A DNA stretch of 64,000 nt from Capsicum annuum (lineage: Eukaryota > Streptophyta > Magnoliopsida > Solanales > Solanaceae), in contig NC_061117.1 in NCBI RefSeq assembly GCF_002878395.1, positions 223,019,650 through 223,083,649 on the forward strand, in the 5' to 3' direction. This document shows positions 1-11,460 of this stretch, one piece after another. The notes beneath the pieces are model-generated. The model searched no databases and was not told the origin of the DNA. It saw only the letters and a list, made by a program, of their open reading frames with translations. The position numbers and the translations under genes are program-made. Numbering within the stretch: position 1 is the first letter of the stretch; each line of letters opens with the position of its first letter.

Positions 1-270
1 TATTTGTGCCTTATCTCTTGAAAATTAGTCAACTTGACTTTCAAAAAGTAAAACATGACAACTATTTTAAAATGGAACGAATAATTAAGATAGGAATGAG
101 TTTATATCATTGTTGACCATTTCTCTTTGTAAGACTAATTTTGAAAACGCTGAAGCTATTTTAAATTCATTGTTTACATCCTTAATTACTTCTCCATAAT
201 CCATTCATTAAATCACATTATGGAATAATAATCTGAAGTGAAGTACAGTATTTTAGTGATTTTAGTTAAA

Positions 271-648
271 CTAGTTTAACCGCACATGTCTTGCATGTGT
301 AACCTTTGATTATTTAAAATTAAATTGTCTTATTTATTGCGGAGATATGTAATGAAGTACAAAAAATTCAAATCACTTTTCAAATATCTTTCACACTTTA
401 ATATAATAGTGTAAACATAAACATGCATTTTAGTGTAAGCACGTATATATTATAGTTAAAATGTGAAGAATATATGTTTTAAAAGTATATGTTTATATTT
501 ACGTTATTAAATTAAAGTGTGAAGAATTTTTTTTTAAAAGTGATTTGATCTTTTTGCACTTCATCGTTGAAAATCTCTTCCATCAATAAAGTTATTAAAT
601 TTTAAATAATCAAACGTTACAGATGCAAGACACGTGCGATTAAACTAG
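271..648. mobile_element. Palindromic MITE (long hairpin)
   Basis: The two halves are near-perfect reverse complements. The left end (CTAGTTTAACCGCACATGTC) matches the reverse complement of the right end (CTAGTTTAATCGCACGTGTC), and the similarity continues inward through a shared AAATCACTTTT and a CACACTTTAAT block. No coding capacity. I could not fix a target-site duplication, so the superfamily is open. Confidence 0.65.
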
Positions 649-766
649 CATGTAGAAAATGTGGAAGAGTTCGTTTTTTATGGTTCTTTGAAATTTTCAC
701 GAAGTGATAGCTAATTGAAAGTTTGTTGACCTCTGTTAAGATTTGAACATTTGATCATGGAATAGC

Positions 767-874
767 TCATTCAACTTGATTCCATCCTTAATTAATTCAT
801 CATAATCTAATCATAATTGTTCATTCAACTTGATTCCTTCCTTAATTAATTCACCATAATCTAATCATAAATTG
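767..874. repeat. 54-bp direct duplication
   Basis: Two adjacent 54-bp units begin TCATTCAACTTGATTCC and differ at a few bases. They lie just upstream of the F-box pseudogene, in AT-rich DNA with no gene. Confidence 0.8.
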
Positions 875-980
875 ACATAACTGAGTGAGATGTGAGATTT
901 AGAATAACACTTCACTTAATCTAGTGATGTGAGATCAAGTTATAAATTCTAGCAAAAGAAACTTCGTCTTCAGTTCATTC

Positions 981-983
981 CTC

Positions 984-1026
<43 letters not shown>

Positions 1027-1040
1027 CTCTTTCTCTCTTT
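981..1040. repeat. (CTTT)n microsatellite
   Basis: About fourteen CTTT units with CTCT interruptions at the right end. It lies just before the F-box pseudogene, where a 5' leader would be. Confidence 0.95.
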
Positions 1041-1087
1041 ATCGGCTCCAACATTTACTGGTATCTGGTGAAGCCTCCCATCAACAC

Positions 1088-2162
1088 CCAAATCAAAGCA
1101 ACCCCACAAACCTTTATTGGCCAACTGAAATCGTTACTGAAATTCTCTCAAGGCTTTCAGTTAAATCTCTCTTGCGATTCAAGTCTGTTTTAAAATCTTG
1201 GAGTTTACCAAATATCATCTAAGTTTATCACCTAATAATAACAAAGACTACACTAACCATAGTGTTATGTGGAGTATAGCCCAACCAGAATTCAACCTTA
1301 AAGAATGTCCTATTATGGAGGAAACTAACTTGGATTATCACATGAAAAACTCTGGTATATTTTGTGTGATTAAGGGTTCTGTCAATGGATTGATTTGTCA
1401 TGTCAATGAGGCAAAAGAATTATTTTTAGGGAACCCAGCATTAAGAAAGTATAAGAAGTTGCCTGATTTTAGAACTAAATTGAAGGATGATGGTCATTGC
1501 ACATATGGTTTTGGATATGATGATATTTGTGATGATTATAAGGCAGTCTGTCTGTTACTTGCTATCCATGTAACTTTCAAGAGATCAATATCTATAGCCT
1601 AAAGGATGATTCTTGGAGAATGATACATTGTTCTAGGAGAGTGACGCGGTTAATTGGCTCAGGTAAGTTTGTGAATGAAAAGCTTTATTAGGCTACTAGT
1701 ATTGATATAAAAAGTGGTTGGAGCATAACCTCTTTTGATTTTAGTAATGAAAAATGGAGAAAGATAGAGCGACCTTATTATGCAGAAGAGGATAAATTTC
1801 TCGTGTTGGGAGTGTTGGAAAGTAATCTATCTATGATTTATAATAATTCGACTACTCACGTGGATGTGTGGATTATGCAGTGTGAGAATAAAGTATCTTG
1901 GAGAAAGATTTTTACTATCAATTATTCTCTATATTCCGTGGATTATTTATTTTCTCACTCTTTTTTTCTGTAAAAAAGAGGTGAATTTCTGCTTATGTTT
2001 CACGATAAAATCATGATATACAATCCAAAGGATAACATAAGCAACTGTTTACATATTAATGAATTTGATTATAGTCTTTTGACGGAATTCTTTCCAACCC
2101 TAGTCTGTCCGCTTTCACAAAATGAACAAGGGACACTACAAGATTCAAGGCAACAAATATAA
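1088..2162 (+). pseudogene. F-box protein with F-box-associated (FBA) domain, broken
   Basis: Family role: F-box proteins are the substrate-binding subunits of SCF ubiquitin ligases. The N-terminal F-box is readable from about 1112 (PTEIVTEILSRL, then VKSLLRFKSVLKSW). The next segment (EFTKYHLSLS, then GSVNGLICHVNEAKELFLGN and FGYDDICDDYKAVC) is in another frame. A small deletion at about 1198-1202 removed the usual link between F-box and FBA domain and shifted the frame. Later frames continue the FBA domain (SLKDDSWRM, GKFVNEKLY, SFDFSNEKWRKIE, MIYNPKDN) and end LVCPLSQNEQG with a stop at 2160-2162. There are at least two more frameshifts, and a TAG at about 1694 stands where the family has Trp. 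No in-frame ATG precedes the F-box. Close paralogues should be intact genes of about 380-400 codons. Confidence 0.8.
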
Positions 2163-4450
2163 TGATTATTGCAACTGTACTGTAAGTGATGATTTGTATA
2201 AGTTTGATTTTATGTATTTTGCAAAGGACATATTTTAAGGAGAACTTTACTAACATCTTCGTGGATATTTCATTTGACCTTTCCTTTCTAGCTACTATTT
2301 TCATGAAAAAAAATTATTTGGCTTTGTCCTTCTATTAATTTAGTTATTTGGCCAGTGGAAGGTTGTATCTTCTTTCAGTTTAGTAATAACAATAATATTA
2401 GCAAGAATGGGTTGAATTAATTAGAGAAAGCAAGAGGAAATATTTGATTGCTATGATTATGGAATAGATGCAAAAACTCGTGAACATAGAATTTTAGGAG
2501 AAGTGATAATTATGTTTTTATTTATTTATTTTTTCTCTCGAAAATAGATAAAGAAAAAACTACAATCCAACAAAAGAGAGTGTTCGATCATTAGTTTGAC
2601 ATACATGTTGTGGTTTTCTCATTGTTAACTTTTATGCAGCAGCATTAATCGAGGAAACTTTTGAATTTAATGAAACTTGATGAAGGAACAAAAGAAAAAA
2701 TAAATTGCATGTGAAATTTTTCAATAAAATGGAGCTTGAGATGGGCATTAAATCAAAATTCTAGATCAATATATTAATCCTTATGCTCAGAAATCTAGAA
2801 TATCCAATGTATGCTGATCGAGACATTGTTTTTATACCTGTAAATGGGGAAAGGGAAGAACTGCATGCCCATCAGTAATGGAGATAATTTCTCGTAAGGA
2901 TGGATATCAAAGTAACTACACTAATAATAGAGCTATTTATGAAAGGAAGAAACTTTTAGGTGACGTAGATGGAGTTAGAAGAGATATGAAGTTACAATCT
3001 CATGCAATGTATTTTTCTAGAGTAATATTTAACTATCACATATTAGTTCATGGTCGGGGGCTCTGGGCCCTGCCTATATACTTACTCGGAAAATGAAGCT
3101 TCTTCTTTTGCCATCAAATGATACGCAACTATAAGTATTTATTCAAAGCTAGTATAATAGTTTACAATTTCAATATATAAGCTCAATATAAAAGTAGGAT
3201 AAACCTAACTTACCTGGACATCAAAGCTAAAAAAATCTTTCCGCGAAGCTTCAAAATAATGCTACTAGAACCCAAACTTGAATAATTTGATACGAATAAT
3301 TAATTAATATTAATTTTATGCTCAAATGGCGCCAAAATATATTTTCTTCGCCCAAAAACTGTTATTATAGAGTATATATATAAACGAGCAGTATATATAT
3401 ACACATAAGAGCACTAGCACGTTGATTTGCCTTTTTGTTAAAAAGAATTTTCTTTTGAATAAAACTACTACCAAGGGCATAGATATAGTTAAGTATAAAA
3501 GAAGATAAAACTTTATCCAAGTGGCAAGGACAAGGGACACTGGTATGGCTGCAACCACGCAATAGGTTGTTGCCCATATTTCTTCTCCACGTGTCATGAC
3601 ATTGGCCACAATTAATAATGTTTTACTACAATTCAGATATTGTAAAGATTCGTGATAAAATAAAAATTATTTTTTAAAATATACAACAATTAATAGAAAA
3701 TTATTTCTAACAAAATCTCTATTATATAATAATATTATTTTAATATTTCTAGATTTCCTATCTCCATTAAAATATTAATGGAATATAAAAGTTATCATAA
3801 AGTAATATTAATATAACCTAACTTAAAGAATTTTATACAAATTAAAATTATTCAAGAAATGTAATAAATTATATTTCTACTAAATGCTAATTTAAATTAA
3901 GTAATCCACAATATAATTAGATATTACTAAAATTAATTAAAGAACTGCTTGAGAAGCAAATTATCAGTTCCAGCAAGTCATAAATAACTTGGGACAGTTA
4001 TAGCAAATCTCTGGATATCGAAAGTGTGTGAAAATACATAAAAATGACCGTGAGGGTTATTACAGTTGCTCGTTTTGCAGAAAAAAGATTGGGGTTTCAA
4101 TCTGATTGTGATGTCATATGGTACAGTTGGTTGATGGTTTGAATGTTTTTTTATTCATTCATAGAATGTTAACAATCTGATTGTGGTCGGTTAATTGTTA
4201 TAATTGATTGGTGTATTTTTTGCATATACATGTTGAATGCATGATAGTATTTTTGTTGTAATCTATGAATTTTTGTGAAGGAGTAACTGTGAACCTTTTA
4301 TCCAGTTACAGATATTGGTTTGTGTATTTTTTTAAAAATGTTGATAGTATGACGTTGTTCTTGAAGTTTTATCCAATTAAGTTTTTTATGATTGGTTATG
4401 TTACTCTGATTTCAGAAATAAGATTGTGCTTTCAATGTTGTTATAATATC
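2163..4450. other. Intergenic AT-rich DNA, no gene recognised
   Basis: Both strands were read. Only short unsupported frames occur (for example 2878-3096 plus and 3322-3609 minus), with no recognisable domain. 3600-3960 is extremely AT-rich. The left end of the Mutator-like element that follows may lie here, but I found no convincing terminal repeat. Confidence 0.6.
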
Positions 4451-4969
4451 CAGTGGCGGATCCAGAAATTTTCTTCAGAGAGTTCGAAAAATAAAAATAT
4501 AAATATGTGAATAAGTCAACAAAATATAATTTCAAGGGACCTAATAGTATATAGGAAAAAGAAAAAAAGGGTTTTAAGTTTTTTTGTCGATTTTTTATTT
4601 TAACTTATTAAAAAGTTTTTTTTTTCTTATATATAGCAGGTGAGGTATGCATCTATTTTTTAATAGCTAATGGTTGAAGGCGTCCTTTTTTTTTTTTGTT
4701 ATAGTTATACATAACTAAAGTAGCAGCTGTACAAAATAATTTATTTATAAAAATTATGAAGCATGGTGGGGATCGAACCCGCAACAAGGGCTATAGTGGC
4801 GCCCTAAGAAGGGGAGAAAATACCACTAAACTATGCAACAACCTTGTGTCAAATGGTTCAAAATTAATATATATACATAAATATAGATTTTCTACCTTAT
4901 ATATACGTCATAATTTTTTTCCGAGGGGGTTCGGGTGAACCCCCTTGCTACCACGTAGGTCCGCCCCTA
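4451..4969. mobile_element. hAT-like non-autonomous element
   Basis: Short inverted ends: left CAGTGGCGGATCC, right end read on the minus strand TAGGGGCGGACCT. They are flanked by similar 8-bp direct repeats, ATAATATC (4443-4450) and ATGATATT (4970-4977), six of eight matching. CAGTG/TAGGG-type ends with an 8-bp duplication are characteristic of hAT elements. No transposase is present, and the interior holds a tRNA-like segment on the minus strand. Superfamily by inference. Confidence 0.55.
4761..4840 (-). other. tRNA-like segment with pol III A and B boxes
   Basis: On the minus strand, TAGTTTAGTGG (4823-4833) fits the tRNA A-box consensus TRGYNNARNNG. GGTTCGATCCC (4769-4779) fits the B-box consensus GGTTCGANNCC. 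They are 43 bases apart, a little more than in a simple tRNA. The T-arm around the B box nearly pairs, but acceptor arms do not pair properly. I read this as a tRNA-derived relic or pol III promoter inside a transposon, not a working tRNA gene. Confidence 0.45.
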
Positions 4970-5199
4970 ATGATATTGTATGTAGCATTTGGTTGATGCT
5001 TTTAAACTTATTTTTATTCAGGTGATGGTAACAATTATAATGTGGTAGTTTAAATATTGAAATTGTTTGATATTTTTGTTGAATATGTTGAATGTATGAA
5101 AATATTTTGTTGTAAAGTATGAACTTTGAAACACGAAATTACTAAAGTTGTATCCAGTAACATAAGAAAGTTTGTGTATTTATTTGAAATGTTGAAATT

Positions 5200-6137
5200 A
5201 TGAAAGTGTTGTTGAAAATATGTCAATGGATTGTTGATAATGAAATTTGTGTTATGCTTATAAGTAGATCTAAAGACTTTGTTGTAGATGAGATAATGTA
5301 TACCGTAGATACAAAGTATAAAGGATTGATTGCTGCAATAACAAAACAATTGAAGATTGGTATTAAATCTACCAAAATTGAGATTAAGTTTTTAATAAAT
5401 GATAGATGTCCACCGATGCTCATACATAATGACACTTGACTAATGGTGTATCTAGATTAAAAAAGAAGTAATGCGAATTTTTTTGCTAGTTATCCATTGT
5501 ATGTGACAACAGATGATATGTCAATGAATGTTAACGAAAATTCTGAACATTCTGATATTTGTGTTGGTAACAACATGATTATCGAATCAAATCTAGATCG
5601 GCAGAAGTTATACTCAAGAAATTCAGTTTGGTTGCTTGGATTAACTCCAAATAATGAACTCATGGCTAAAGATAGAGTTGAAATAATCGAAGAGGTTACC
5701 AATCTGGTAATTGAAGTAAACCAGAGTTACATCAATAAAGAAACGATTTCGTAAGTTATGGATTTGCACGCTTTCCTGCATCAGTTTACATTTCGTAAGT
5801 TATGGATTTGCACGCTTTCCTGCATCAGTTTACATTTAGAATTGAGAGGTCTCATGAAAAGAGGCACGAGTTATTCCAACTTATAACTTACTTTCTGAAA
5901 AGAGTATATTTCTTTGGTATTTTGTTTGTATGTTCTAAAACTCTTTGTTTGATTTTAAACATATTAAACAGCTACTACCTAGTTTCTCATGTGGAAGAAT
6001 GTACATGGTTTCTAAGAGTTTCAAGTACAAATAATACAAAGGTTTTCAAAATAAGAAAGTATTGTGAAATACATACATGTTCGGCATGAGATCAAATTTA
6101 TGCAAGACGGCAAGGAATGACAAAGGTTATTGCTGAT
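5200..6137 (+). pseudogene. Mutator-like (MURA) transposase, N-terminal fragment
   Basis: The fragment resembles the N-terminal part of plant MuDR/MURA transposases. Readable pieces in order are IKFLINDRCPPMLIHNDT (about 5382-5435), FASYPLYVTTDDMSMN (about 5486-5530), then FRIERSHEKRHE, EECTWFLRVSSTNNTKVFKI and YCEIHTCS up to 6086, followed in frame by IYARRQGMTKVIADLV. The last blocks match the zinc-binding region that precedes the DDE catalytic core in this family. The core itself is absent. Damage: a TGA at about 5437, a 44-bp tandem duplication at 5750-5837 that shifts the frame, a roughly 100-bp insertion at about 5870-5968 ending in AG (possibly a remnant intron), and a TGA at 6087. It faces the Ulp1-type gene on the other strand. 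Confidence 0.65.
5750..5837. repeat. 44-bp perfect tandem duplication inside the transposase
   Basis: Two identical 44-bp copies (5750-5793 and 5794-5837) begin CGTAAGTTATGGATTTGCAC. Since 44 is not a multiple of three, the duplication itself changes the reading frame. Perfect identity suggests it arose after most of the other decay. Confidence 0.95.
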
Positions 6138-6365
6138 TTGGTGTTTCTAATTTGATAAACACTAATAGAATATACAAAAATCAATACACAAATAGACATA
6201 CACTTTTATAATGACACTTACAGAACATTAAGATAATTATACAATTCTTTTTTGTGATATTTAAAAAATTAACTTCAAATATAAATTTTTGGTCCAAATG
6301 TTAACCATACACATACACATTATATGATAGATGGAGTTTGTATTAAATTAAATTTGAAACATAAC

Positions 6366-9300
6366 TCATCGTTTCATGGACGACCAGTGTGAATCATTGT
6401 AAAACCAACCCTTCTTATTAATTTTCAATTCATCGAGCTCAAATTCAGGATTTATGATGACATCTTCAACATTGCTTTTTGTATTCCTATGATTATTCAA
6501 TAATACATAATATTTATATATGATGTTATATACTAAACTCTTGAATGTATGAATTAGTAAATTAAGGTAAAAAATAAAGTGTTGCCTTTCACGCACTTTC
6601 TTCGCGTAACACCAATTTGTAAATTGGTCAACCAATATATCTGGAACCTCAAATCCAACATAGTCTTCAAATGGATGTTTTTTGTTGAAGTAAACGATGA
6701 ATTTTTCATGGCTAGAACCATAATGTTGGTGCATTATCACTGGAGATTTATCAAAGATGATCGGTGATAAAGTTTGAGATTCGAATTTTGATGTTTCAAG
6801 CATCCTAAATGTAGGTTCTAGTGAGATCAGTTGAGACTCAGTAAAAAATGATAATTTTTTTAATGGAGAAAGATTGTCGCTCGATTTTGCACCAACAATA
6901 TCACCACACACTATACATATAAATACATTCAAAAAGTCATGTAGAGATCAGTTTGTTACATTTAAAAAACAAAAAAAAAATTAGTATTAAGTGTAAGGGT
7001 ACATAATTCATATGTTAGAACTGTATGTATTAAGGATTAACAAATTGATATCAAGTTAATGTAACATTACCATCCTTTTTAGATGCCGTATCATGAGACA
7101 ATTCATCCTTCATATTGATAGGTTCATTAGAAATTTCTTCACATGTCTTGCTTCCATGTGATGTTTGCAATAAATCATCCACAGACTGAGAATCATTCTT
7201 CTAATAATCATAAAAAATAAAATAAAATTTTAAAAATAAATTCAAATAAAACTGTCAAAAATTTTACATATGCATACCCGATCTTCATTGAATTCATTAG
7301 ACTTGATTCTTGGAGACCTTAATTCATTCAAAATAGTCTTGACAGACTCAACAACATATTGTTTTATCTCCGTAAACTGCTTAGCAACCTACTCATAACA
7401 CAATAATGCATGTAATAGTTTTATGTAAAATAATATATTCTGTATAAGGTAAAAATCATTAAGTCAATTAAACTATTTAAACTTTATTACTGGCCTTTTT
7501 CTAATTATTAGACATTTCATCAACAACCTGTACATACATAAACATATAATTTTAATAACATCATGGGTATGACCTGTACATACATAATCATATAAATAAA
7601 AATAAAAAGGGGCATCCCAGTGCACTAAAGCTACCGTTATGCGCGGTGTCCAGGTAAAAGGAGGGATGCAACACAAGGACTTCCCAGGGGGTCACCCATC
7701 CTAGTACTACTCTCTCCCAAGCATGCTTAACTTTGAAGTTTTGATGGGATCCGGTGCGTTACTGCTGGTATGATCACAACCATAATCATATAAATATAAT
7801 ACAAAAAAAATACCTTTTTTCTGAAATTTCAACATTGCAACTCAGACCTAGAAAATACATGACATATATATATAGAATACATAGTTAGTAAAGTCGTAAT
7901 TAAAATTTGAAAATATTTATTGAATATGTAATAAGAATATTTATGGTTTACATTTGCTAATTCGTTCTTCATATCGAAGATTTGTTCATCTCACGTTTGA
8001 TGACGATATTTTTTCACCATCGACATTTGGATGACCAAAGTTGTCTTGCTCTTATTGAACAAAACTATCTTGATGTATTGCAAGAAGGTTGTACTTTACC
8101 ATTTCCTCATCGGTAAAGACAATATCTTTGAATTGATACTAATATAAAAAAAAATAAGTTTAAATAGATAACAAGTACAAAATGAGAATGAAATAGATAA
8201 TGATTTAGAATAATGCTTAAATATTGTTGTCTTCAAATACTCATTAAAAATGAGATCCTCCGACGACCTCCAATTTAGAATTCGAGGATTCATAACTGAT
8301 TCACTTTGAATAGCAACAACTTTGTCCATGTTCAAACAACATTCATAAAATCATATTTGAAGAGCCAAATGAAATCCATCAAAGGTAAATGATGAGAGAT
8401 TGGTCTTCAAACCATGACTATTAGATTTATACAATATTTTAAAGCACTCATTGTCTCAATCATAATTCATGTACTCACCGAATTCAATTAGATCAAAATA
8501 TAATTTTGGTATGTACTTTCTTGGAAAATTAGGAACCAAGAACCTGATTATAAAATAAACCATACCAATTTCATACAAATCATCTTCCTTAAAAAAATTC
8601 ACAGTCACAGCAAAATCAATATAGAAATCACTCCTCTTCACCTTTTCAATACCAGGATAATACTTAGACATAAGCTTGTTCGGAGCTTTGAAATCTGAAT
8701 AAAAATCACTTTTTTTGTCAAACCTTAAACCAGTTACAACACAAAATTCCCTCTTACCAAAATGCAACAACTTGCCATTCAACCTAAAGATGAACAAATC
8801 ATCTCTGTTATTCTCCGTCTCGGCTTGCAACAGATTTCGAAGAAGTTGGGGCTGCACTTTAAGCTGTTGCATCTTTAAAAAGTGCCCGAACAGAGAATTT
8901 TCAAACCTTTTAAAGTGCTCCTTTTTCCATCTTAATATAATATCATCGAAAACATCAACCTTAACGTACGATGCTCAATGACTATATGTTTTTCGCTCCT
9001 ACATACATTTACAAATACAAAAATAAGAACTTAAAAATAGAACAATATTTAGCTTTTGATAGTTGGAAGACGATCTGTTGATTGGTGCAACAAACATATA
9101 TTTTAAGTAATAACATAATGTATCAAGAAAATATATGTTATCAAGGAAATATTCAAATCTTTTGGAAACACAATCAAATAAAATTTGTATAAATAATTTA
9201 TACAAATTTTGAACTAAAAAAATCAACAATCAAATATTTTTTACACACACAAAAATAACTATTATTATGAAACAAAAATTGTATAAATAATCTGTAAAAA

Positions 9301-9720
9301 AAATATGAAAATCATATGACTTTTTTTAAAAAAAATCAGCAATCGGGATTATAATATGAAAAATCCTATAGTTTTAGTAAAACACTCCATACAATTTTAT
9401 TTTTTTAAAAAAAAAACTTATACAAAATAAAAATCACACCTTACAAACTTTTCGAGATTTCTTGTTGGACACATTCTTGGCAATTTTTACTTTAGCCCTA
9501 TTCCTTGTTACTCGAGAAGGTGCTTCTCCTCCACACTTGGATTTTCTGGGTTTGAGAAGCACTGGTTTTGATTCTTGTTGTAAGACCGACTTTCAACAAT
9601 TTTTTTTTTTACACTTCGATAGAGGTGAAGGAGTGAAGCAACCTAAATCAAACAAAAGTCTAGAAAGATGAATGGGGCTACTATTTCGATTATTCTAGGA
9701 CTTCCACGCGAAAGAGTAGA
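6366..9720 (-). pseudogene. DUF1985 / Ulp1-like protease family gene, catalytic end missing
   Basis: Read on the minus strand as several exons. 9720-9430: a basic region (VTRNRAKVKIAKN, NKKSRKV). 8990-8456: a DUF1985 domain with the signature NGKLLHFGKREFCVVTGL. 8455-8100: LALQIWFYECC region, then MNPRILNWRSSEDL. 7394-7266: QVAKQFTEIKQYVVESV. 7200-7064: KNDSQSVDDLLQTSHGSKTC. 6932-6366: FGSSHEKFIVYFNKKHPF and KINKKGWFYNDSHWSSMKR. This is the domain order of Solanaceae Ulp1 protease-family proteins, which plant Mutator-like elements often carry. The His-Asp-Cys protease core should follow the last block but is absent; the frame stops at 6366. Stops also interrupt the DUF1985-to-linker join. The exon borders are my inference. 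An intron holds a 5S/AU SINE. Function of intact relatives: a predicted SUMO-protease-like fold, role in transposition unknown. Confidence 0.6.
7599..7780 (-). mobile_element. 5S rRNA-headed SINE with AU/TS SINE tail
   Basis: On the minus strand, 7780 to about 7663 is a full-length 5S rRNA-like sequence (GATCATACCAGCAGTAACGC, then CCGGATCCCATCA, GTTAAGCATGCTTGG, AGTAGTACTAGGATGGGTGA, GTTGCATCCC). It has the internal-promoter region and C-to-T type decay. After a 10-base linker comes the 3' end of an AU/TS SINE (GGACACCGCGCATAACGGTA, GCTTTAGTGCACTGGG) and a T-rich tail. Exact 16-bp direct repeats, CATAATCATATAAATA, flank it at 7583-7598 and 7781-7796. The duplication and tail show that the chimera was inserted as one unit by retrotransposition. 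It sits in an intron of the Ulp1-type gene. Confidence 0.85.
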
Positions 9721-9871
9721 ATCGAATTTTGGTTTAGACATGATTCACAATAGAGAATGAAAACAATAAATATATCAATTTAGTGTTTTTTTGGAAAGAA
9801 GATGAATATTAACTATGAAATCCACTTTTTTCAACGAAGAAGATGAATATAATATGAAGACAAGTTTAATG

Positions 9872-10010
9872 GAGAAAGAGAGAGGTGAGGTTGAGTATTA
9901 GAGAATTTCAATAAAGTTTTTGAAAGGTTGAGTGTTATAATAGAGAAAGAGAGAGTTGAGGTTAAGTATTAGAGAATTTGAATGGAGAGAGAGAGAGAGG
10001 TGATTCAGAT
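9872..10010. repeat. 71-bp duplication and GA-rich tract
   Basis: Two copies of a segment starting GAGAAAGAGAGAG (9872 and 9943) run on through TATTAGAGAATTT and end in a short (GA)n tract. They lie upstream of the Ulp1-type gene, where its 5' leader would be. Confidence 0.75.
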
Positions 10011-10331
10011 ACTTTTTCGGAACATTAATTTGATTTACATGTAATCTTCTTTCAATAAAGTTATCTGGTAAATTAAAAGTGTGTAATCTTTTAAATAAGA
10101 AAATAACATATATTTACCATAATTATCAATACACAATTTAAGAATAATATTGATTACAATCCTATAAATATGGAACTAATTTTAAATTATATAATTAAAA
10201 ACGAATTTTAAAAATATAATTAAAATAATATATCTTTTAATAAGTTGCTATAACTTGTAACTAAATTGCTATTAATGCAATTATCTAAAAGTGTTGCTAA
10301 AATTTGTTATTTTAGATCTAATAATACTATA

Positions 10332-10346
10332 GGGGATAATTTTCTC
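10332..10346. other. Possible right end of the Mutator-like element
   Basis: GGGGATAATTTTCTC resembles the right end of the MULE-like element at 46898 (GGGTAATTTTCCCC). The AT-rich stretch before it, with GTTGCTAT and GTTGCTAAAA motifs, resembles a Mutator-type terminal region. I found no matching left end, so this is tentative. Confidence 0.3.
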
Positions 10347-10494
10347 AATAAATTAAGGGGAAAGGATGTGGGTTGATCACTTTGAAGAAAATGACCCACA
10401 ATTTGAAAATGTGGACAACTGTAACCAGTCGGCCAATTTATTTCCCTCTTTTAGCCATTGACCCAGTCGGCCACATGCAGTTTCTATATCTAAT

Positions 10495-10612
10495 TGATAT
10501 ACTTTTATACCATATTAGTACACTTTTATACTACATTGATACACTTTTATCCTATATTAATACACTTTTATGGTAGATTGATACACTTTTATACCACGTT
10601 GATACAATATAG
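10495..10612. repeat. 21-bp tandem repeat
   Basis: ACTTTTAT recurs at 10501, 10522, 10543, 10564 and 10585, an exact 21-bp period with a degenerate linker (unit like TTGATACACTTTTATNCNA). Confidence 0.85.
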
Positions 10613-10729
10613 ATACCACATAAATACACCTTTTACAAAGAAAATTCTCAAGCTCTTCTTCCATTTCTCCTCTCTCTTCTAATTTCCATCTCTTTCCCAC
10701 AAATATCAAGAGATCACAACAACTCATCA

Positions 10730-10979
10730 ATGGTAGTTTTAGTCCTAATTCAAGAATTCGCTGCGAAACAGCAAGCTTGGAAGGAACAAAAACAGTCCCA
10801 GCACAGATCAAAAAATCAAAAAAATCGATATGAAATGATTAATTTAACAACATGGTTGTTGCAGCAGGAACAAGCAGGCAATATAGATGCAGAATCAGCT
10901 ATAGTTCTTTCAAGCATATCACTGGCCTGCAAAGCAAATCGCATCACTTTTTCAAAGGTCCAGCGTTGTTAACATTACT
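10730..10979 (+). pseudogene. Chloroplast-type fructose-1,6-bisphosphatase, N-terminal exon fragment
   Basis: Intact FBPase hydrolyses fructose-1,6-bisphosphate in the Calvin cycle. LTTWLLQQEQAGNIDAE followed by AIVLSSISLACK is the hallmark N-terminal block of class I plastid FBPases. The next residues, KQIASLFQRSS, are readable only after a one-base shift at about 10930-10938, where an extra A breaks the frame. Similarity ends near 10979 (VNIT), a plausible exon border, and what follows looks like retained intron or unrelated DNA. About 320 residues, including all metal and substrate sites, are missing. Upstream, IQEFAAKQQAWKEQKQSQHR could be transit-peptide-adjacent sequence. An exon fragment next to a Mutator-like end suggests capture, but that is inference. 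Confidence 0.7.
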
Positions 10980-11460
10980 GAACCCAATTCTTTTTGTACA
11001 AATTATTATGTAGTTGAGAACGGACCTCTGGAATCCAGTAATTACTAGCAAACATCAGCCAAACCGAATCTGGTTCCAAGAGAGGTATATTAGATATTCA
11101 TACAGAAGTCCAAGCACAGTGTAGGATAATGCTACTTTTCGTCGCTTTTCTGGTCTGCATTTGAAATTATGTCCAGTTGAATTTCTCTTTGAAATAAAGC
11201 AGCGACTTAAATCTTTTGCCAAATTCAGCATAAATAACAAACCAAAGCGCTGAACAGAAATCATATACATAAGATAAGGACTGAAGTTCTGCCTCAACAA
11301 TTCTACTAGAAATGGAGTATTCAAGTAGTGCATACAAAAACTAATCAAAAGACAGTATGTAAACGGAAAATTGAAATACGTAAACCAAGCAACAACTTTG
11401 GAGCAAGTAAACTACACAAAAAGAAAATAAACAGGCAATGGAAATCGTACTATGTTAAAT

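Noticed and set aside
2056..2304. 82-codon minus-strand frame
   Set aside because: Antisense to the end of the F-box pseudogene.
4761..4840. Functional tRNA gene
   Set aside because: Boxes fit, but the acceptor arms do not pair and the spacing is off.
7663..7780. Functional 5S rRNA gene
   Set aside because: Single decayed copy with an AU SINE tail and retrotransposition footprints, not part of a 5S array.
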